A stretch of 64,000 nucleotides of DNA from the NCBI RefSeq assembly GCF_024345375.1, contig NZ_JAGQAZ010000001.1, forward strand, positions 248,001-312,000, given 5' to 3'. The DNA comes from Cyanobium sp. WAJ14-Wanaka. GTDB lineage: Bacteria; Cyanobacteriota; Cyanobacteriia; PCC-6307; Cyanobiaceae. The translations under genes and the position numbers were made by a program. This document shows positions 60,093 through 64,000 of the stretch, one piece after another (positions within the stretch are counted from its first letter, which is position 1; every line of letters begins with the position of its first letter). The notes beneath the pieces are model-generated. The model was not told where the DNA came from, searched no databases, and worked only from the letters and a program-made list of their open reading frames with translations.

Positions 60093-60517
60093 TTCTCCAG
60101 GGTGTTGAGGCCCCTGCGCAGCAGCTCCTGGGATTGCTCAAGCAGCCGTTGCTTATCGCTGCGGAAGCTGCAGCTGGTGGTGCGGTACTGCACGGTGCGG
60201 CTAAAGGGCACATACCAAACCGCCCCCACCTTGCAGAAATTGCGCCCGTTTTGGGCCGGTACCCCCACCAGGGCCTCGCCGCCAAGGCAGCGGTAGCCCC
60301 CCTGCCCCTCCTTCACGCAGGGGCCCAGGTTTTTGAAAAACACGTCCTTGCCCTGGAGCCGGTAGGTCTCGTTGGCAAAGCCAGCAAATGACACCGGGTT
60401 GTAGCTAAAGGGTGCCGCCAGGGCGGGCGAGCCCAATCCCGTCAGCACTGCCACGGCGGCCAGGCCCGTGGGGCCAGCCAAATCAGCAAGCAGGTGGTTG
60501 GCGATGCGGCGCAGCAT
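60080..60517 (-). CDS. Exported protein, function unknown
   Basis: 145 aa; signal peptide ending SPALAAP. The mature part has four Cys (GPCVKEGQGGYRCLGGE, NFCKV, TTSCSF), likely disulfide-bonded in the periplasm, and a helical tail. No family recognised. Its end overlaps the sigma-like gene by 13 bp in convergent orientation. Confidence 0.65.
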   Translation of the reverse strand: MLRRIANHLLADLAGPTGLAAVAVLTGLGSPALAAPFSYNPVSFAGFANETYRLQGKDVFFKNLGPCVKEGQGGYRCLGGEALVGVPAQNGRNFCKVGAVWYVPFSRTVQYRTTSCSFRSDKQRLLEQSQELLRRGLNTLENYSK

Positions 60518-60608
60518 GGAACACGGCTAGAGCTCAACCCATTTTGGCCTGGGGCGTTTTTTGCGGCTTAGCTAGCCACACTTGAAGCGCATAAGGCCCC
60601 TGCAGCGA

Positions 60609-62108
60609 ATGCCCCTTTCATTTGCCGAACTCCAACAGCAGCTCCAACCTGCATGGGGGCAGGAGAACGGGGCCAAGGGCGCCGATGTGGACCTGCTGGT
60701 GGTGCCTTCGCTGAGCATGGATCCGGCCCAGATGGCCATGATCACTGGGGCGCACCACTACGAGGAGCGCCAGCTGTTCTCCCTGATTCGGCTCCGGGAT
60801 CCAGGCGTGCGGGCTATCTATGTGACCAGCAAGTTGCTGCCGGAGCTGGTGGTGGATGCGGTGCTGGAGCTGCTGCCGGGGGTGCCCACCTCCCATGCCC
60901 GCCGGCGCTTACATCTCTTCGACACCGACGACGCCTCGCCCCGCTCCCTCACCGAAAAGCTGCTGGAGCGCCCGGCCCTACTGGCCCGGATCAAGGATCT
61001 GCTGCGCCCCGGCCGCAGTTTGATGACCTGCTTTGTGGTCAGTGAGCAGGAAAAACGGCTCTCCGAGCTGTTGCAAATTCCCCTGCTGGGCACCGACCCT
61101 GCCCTGGGTTACTGGGGCAGCAAGGCAGGTAGTCGGGAGCTATTTGCCGCCTGCGGTGTGCCCCATCCCGCCGGCAGTGGCCTGGTTTACAACCTCGATG
61201 ACCTGGCGGAAGCCACCGCAACGCTCTGGGAAGACCACCCCGATTTAGGCCGCTGTGTGGTCAAGCTCAACGAGGGCTTCAGCGGGGAGGGCAATGCCCC
61301 CTTTGAACTGGCGCCGCTCCAGCTGGAGGGCCGCAGTGGCCGCGAGCGACGCCAGCTAATTCGCCAATCCCTGGAGCAGTTGCCTATGCCTGCCCCCTCC
61401 TGGCGGCTCCTGCTCGGCGATCGGGGTGCCTTGGTGGAGGCCTGGCTGGAGGGCGGCGATGGCCTGAGTTCACCCAGCGTGCAGGGCACGATCTATCCCG
61501 GCGGTGCCGTGGATGTGCTCTCCACCCATGAGCAGATCCTTGGTGGCCCCAGCGGCCAGACCTACCTGGGCTGCCAATTCCCCTGCGCCGACCCCTATCG
61601 CCTCGAGTTGATGCGCCACGGCCAGGCCGTCGGTGAAGCCCTAGCCCAGCGGGGTTGCCTGGAGCGCTATGCCGTGGATTTCATCGCCCGCCGTTTTGGT
61701 GATCGCTGGGATCTGCAGGCGATTGAGGTCAACCTGCGCCAGGGGGGCACCACCCACCCCTACATGGCCCTGCGGGCGATCACCACCGGTGAGCTGGATC
61801 CGGCCACTGGCCTGTTTATGGCCCCCACCGGCCAACCCCTGCACTACCAGGCCAGCGACAACCTGGCGGATCCGGCCCTTAGGGGTCTGTTGCCCGCCGA
61901 TCTGATCGACATCGTGGCCGAGGCCGACCTCCACTACGACCCGGCCCGGCTGCGCGGCAGCGTGTTTCACCTGCTCGGTTGCCTCTCGGAATTCGGCAAG
62001 TTGGGCATGACCTGCGTTGGTGGCAGTGCCGCCGAGGCCCAGGCGGTCTATCGGGCCACGGAAAGCCAGCTGATCGGCCGCGCCCAGTTGATCGCTAGTG
62101 CCCCGTAA
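60609..62108 (+). CDS. ATP-grasp peptide ligase, PGM1-related
   Basis: A 499-aa protein matching peptide ligases related to PGM1 of pheganomycin synthesis. N-terminal DVDLLVVPSLSMDPAQMAMITGAHHYEERQLFSL and VTSKLLPELVVDAVLELLPGVP; the ATP-grasp core has LGRCVVKLNEGFSGEGNAPFEL and the metal site AIEVNLRQGGTTHPYMALRAITTG; also QTYLGCQFPC and AVDFIARRFGDRWDL. It joins amino acids or peptides with ATP. No peptide-precursor gene is next to it. ATG at 60609, nine codons inside a TTG-started frame. Confidence 0.85.
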   Translation: MPLSFAELQQQLQPAWGQENGAKGADVDLLVVPSLSMDPAQMAMITGAHHYEERQLFSLIRLRDPGVRAIYVTSKLLPELVVDAVLELLPGVPTSHARRRLHLFDTDDASPRSLTEKLLERPALLARIKDLLRPGRSLMTCFVVSEQEKRLSELLQIPLLGTDPALGYWGSKAGSRELFAACGVPHPAGSGLVYNLDDLAEATATLWEDHPDLGRCVVKLNEGFSGEGNAPFELAPLQLEGRSGRERRQLIRQSLEQLPMPAPSWRLLLGDRGALVEAWLEGGDGLSSPSVQGTIYPGGAVDVLSTHEQILGGPSGQTYLGCQFPCADPYRLELMRHGQAVGEALAQRGCLERYAVDFIARRFGDRWDLQAIEVNLRQGGTTHPYMALRAITTGELDPATGLFMAPTGQPLHYQASDNLADPALRGLLPADLIDIVAEADLHYDPARLRGSVFHLLGCLSEFGKLGMTCVGGSAAEAQAVYRATESQLIGRAQLIASAP

Positions 62109-62137
62109 ACAGCCCGGCCGTAGGCCGGCAAATCTCC

Positions 62138-62383
62138 TTAGGGAGCGCTAGAGCCACTGTTGGCAGTTGCCCTCTGGAACAGGCCATTGAGGTAGTGGCG
62201 AGCCACGGCCCGGTCCTTGCAGCCATGTTGGAAGAGAAAGCCCGCCAGAGCTGCCTGCATCAGCCGGTATTGGTCCCATTGGGGGTGGAGGCGCACAAAC
62301 TCCTTCATCGCATCGAAGAGGTCTTCCGGGAATTGGTTTTCAACGCTGACGCTGCTGGGGGCGTGGTCGGGGATCTGCTGCAT
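62138..62383 (-). CDS. DUF2811-family small cyanobacterial protein
   Basis: 81 aa from ATG at 62383: SSVSVENQFPEDLFDAMKEFVRLHPQWDQYRLMQAALAGFLFQHGC, then DRAVARHYLNGLF. Compact helical protein of unknown role. Confidence 0.8.
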   Translation of the reverse strand: MQQIPDHAPSSVSVENQFPEDLFDAMKEFVRLHPQWDQYRLMQAALAGFLFQHGCKDRAVARHYLNGLFQRATANSGSSAP

Positions 62384-62765
62384 GCGCCCTATTTGCTCGC
62401 TTCTGGTTGGCTTAGATCCACCTTGGCCTGCCAGGCAAAATCCCGATCTCGGGCCTGTCTCTCGTGACGGCATCTGAGAAATCAGTGCCCGGAGCTGTTT
62501 TGGCTGCTTTGATCGCCGCTGGCTGGAACCACTGGCAGCCTGACTGCAGGCGTCAAGCGATTCGCCCGTTTCCCCACCCCCTCGTTAAAGCTTTTGCGGC
62601 CATTGGGCTTTCCGCTCCAGCGCCTGTGGAAAACCCCGGTTTGGCTTGGGGAAAAGTGCCGGCGCCGGTGGAAAAAATCGGCCCACAGCTTTGCTGATCG
62701 GTGCGCCCCATTCCCCCAGACCTTCGTATGTCCCGGGTTCCTGTTGGCCAGCTAGGCCAATGGGC
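62384..62765. other. Gap with DnaA-box-like sites and a hairpin
   Basis: About 380 bp. TGTGGAAAA (62625-62633) matches the inverse of the cyanobacterial DnaA-box form TTTTCCACA; GGTGGAAAA (62667-62675) differs at one base. A stem TTGGCC/GGCCAA around AGCTA (62744-62760) lies just after the stop of the gene at 62766. A GTG-started ORF (62464-62697) is possible but has low-complexity composition. Confidence 0.35.
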
Positions 62766-63452
62766 TCAGCTGGCGGGTTGCCAATCGGCAGGGGGTTCGG
62801 GCTTATCGGTTTCCTTCAGCGACGGAAAGGTGCTGCGAATGAATTCGATAACCCCAGTGCGCACCTGGGCCCGGAAGGCTTCGGCCCCTTCCCCCTGGAG
62901 CACCAGATAGCTGCTGGGGTTTGCCGCCGTTTCTGGCCGGAGCGCCTTCCATTTGCTGTGGCCCTGGGCCTTGGCGGCCTCCAGCGGTGCATCGAAATCA
63001 AAACTGAGGCTGCGGCCCTGACTTTCCGCCCCAGCCACCCACTGCTCCCGCAGGCTGATCAACTCCTTTGCCTTGATCGTGTCGGGCAGGCCGAGCACCG
63101 GTTGGTAATAGGCAAGGGCGCGCAGCTCCTCTTCTAGGACGATTTGCCAGGCCCCAAGCTCGTCTTCGGCCAGGCCAAGCTCAGGGGTACTGGCTTTCAT
63201 GGCATCGCAATAGCTCGATAACCACAGGTAGTGGGCCTTGTCCTGGATGGCCTTTTTGACCGAACCCTTGCCAGAAACCCTTTTGGGCAGCGCACCTTCA
63301 GCCTTTCGCAGAAACTGGCGGTCTTCCAGTTCGAGGTTGATCGCGCCCCAGCGCTGGCGGTATTCCCAGAGCTCTTCGTACTTGCGTACTTCCTCGGCGG
63401 TCCACCCCAGGGTCAGGAGTTCTGGTCCACGGCTTGATTCGTCTTTAGCCAC
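62766..63452 (-). CDS. Conserved hypothetical protein
   Basis: 228 aa, soluble and helical with repeated Trp: TLGWTAEEVRKYEELWEYRQRWGAINLELEDRQFLRKAE, AHYLWLSSYCDAMKAS, LEEELRALAYYQPVLGLPDT, SSYLVLQGEGAEAFRAQVRTGVIEF. No known catalytic motif. 35 bp downstream of the GDT1-type gene on the same strand, possibly the same transcript. Confidence 0.7.
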   Translation of the reverse strand: MAKDESSRGPELLTLGWTAEEVRKYEELWEYRQRWGAINLELEDRQFLRKAEGALPKRVSGKGSVKKAIQDKAHYLWLSSYCDAMKASTPELGLAEDELGAWQIVLEEELRALAYYQPVLGLPDTIKAKELISLREQWVAGAESQGRSLSFDFDAPLEAAKAQGHSKWKALRPETAANPSSYLVLQGEGAEAFRAQVRTGVIEFIRSTFPSLKETDKPEPPADWQPAS

Positions 63453-63487
63453 CGATTGCTTAGCTGCACTGAAAGGCAGCGTAGTTG

Positions 63488-64000
63488 TCAGACCAGGGCT
63501 TGTTTGAGGGCCACCAGACCAAAGGCCAGAAATAGGCCACCACTGAGTCGGTAGAGCAGCTGTTCATCTACCCGTTGACCGATCCACTTCCCCGCGTTTA
63601 CCGCCAGGGCCGTAACTAGGCCATGGCCAGCAAGGGATCCAGCCAGCAGCCCCGTAAAACTAAAGGCCGGTGCCGTGGCCAGGAAAATTGTGGCGAACTG
63701 GGTGCGATCACCTAGTTCGGCAATAAACACCAGCACGAAGGCTTCCCAGATCACCCCCCAGGCCGAATCAAAGTTTTTGCTGCTTTCGGCTTCATTCACG
63801 ATGGCTTCTGCCTGTTCGGCCTCCTGGTTGGCCGCTTGGGCCCCCAGGCCCTGGGCTTCGAGCAGCAGCTTCAGGCCGAAACCGAGGAAGAGCGCCGCAG
63901 CCAGCCAGGGCACCACCGCCTCGGGCAGGATTCCCTTGAAGCCATAACCCAGACCCAGGGAAATCATGGTCACGGCGGCCAGGGCCGCAAAGGCCCCCAC
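63488..64000 (-). CDS. TMEM165/GDT1-family transporter (cut by window end)
   Basis: C-terminal ~170 residues of a UPF0016/GDT1 protein that exports Mn2+ (or moves Ca2+/H+) across thylakoid or plasma membrane. The hallmark E-x-G-D-[KR]-[TS] is present as ELGDRTQFATIFLA in the second repeat, with membrane helices on both sides and a charged loop rich in Glu and Asn between repeats. The N-terminal half, with its own such motif, lies beyond base 64000. Confidence 0.9.
   Translation of the reverse strand: MGAFAALAAVTMISLGLGYGFKGILPEAVVPWLAAALFLGFGLKLLLEAQGLGAQAANQEAEQAEAIVNEAESSKNFDSAWGVIWEAFVLVFIAELGDRTQFATIFLATAPAFSFTGLLAGSLAGHGLVTALAVNAGKWIGQRVDEQLLYRLSGGLFLAFGLVALKQALV

Noticed and set aside
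62464-62697. Plus-strand ORF of 77 codons in the DUF2811 gap
   Set aside because: Low-complexity Pro/Ala composition and DnaA-box-like sites in it; no ribosome site.

Overview
The window is chromosomal DNA from a high-GC unicellular picocyanobacterium of the Cyanobium/Synechococcus type. This is inferred from gene content: PsbP and PsbY of photosystem II, carotenoid isomerase CrtH, Ycf54 of the chlorophyll cyclase, a protochlorophyllide-reductase-like SDR, the regulator RpaB and several small families typical of cyanobacteria. At least nine HIP1 octamers (GCGATCGC) can be read by eye. No species can be named from sequence alone.

Layout. 1-9 kb: the end of psbP, an FAD oxidoreductase, then an export-type cluster made of an HlyD-like adaptor, a small membrane protein, a TolC-like channel, a channel-like membrane protein and three FUSC-type membrane proteins. 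9-15 kb: an SH3-like secreted protein, an LCP-family enzyme, an ABC exporter, a DEAD-box RNA helicase and a mannose-6-phosphate isomerase-type cupin. 15-24 kb: a recC-recB-recD operon read on the minus strand. 24-30 kb: housekeeping genes (metallophosphoesterase, ycf54-pdxJ, plsC-like, bolA-grxD, and a response regulator without a phospho-acceptor Asp). 30-41 kb: nitrilase-family amidohydrolase, glutamate decarboxylase, crtH, trmFO, psbY, gamma-carbonic-anhydrase-like protein, tRNA-Lys, a RodZ-tail-like protein, an MFS transporter, two phosphatases and CorA. 41-46 kb: a C39-like peptidase overlapping a glycosyltransferase, the POR-like SDR, a GST-like protein, and a cobalamin riboswitch followed by hupE-like and cbiM-like genes. 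46-53 kb: rpaB, a LuxR-type regulator, PPK2, a PhoX/phytase-like pair and a RimK-like ATP-grasp enzyme.

53.9-56.5 kb is the clear accessory patch. It holds remnants of an AbrB/VapC module, a DUF3883-like scrap, an intact VapBC pair, an excisionase-like antitoxin without its toxin, and a GNAT-like protein that seems to lack one conserved segment. 56.5-64 kb returns to core genes: TspO-like protein, membrane-anchored Mn-type superoxide dismutase, a second LuxR-type regulator, a short sigma-like protein, a PGM1-type ATP-grasp ligase, DUF2811 and the edge of a GDT1-type manganese transporter.

The strongest functional inference is cobalt/B12 homeostasis: a riboswitch aptamer sits directly before two predicted cobalt/nickel transport genes. 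The most speculative lead is an open frame of about 60 codons without a start codon, between the TolC-like gene and the FUSC gene downstream of it. It could be read by a +1 shift at CCC-TGA. No CRISPR array, rRNA or complete insertion sequence was seen.
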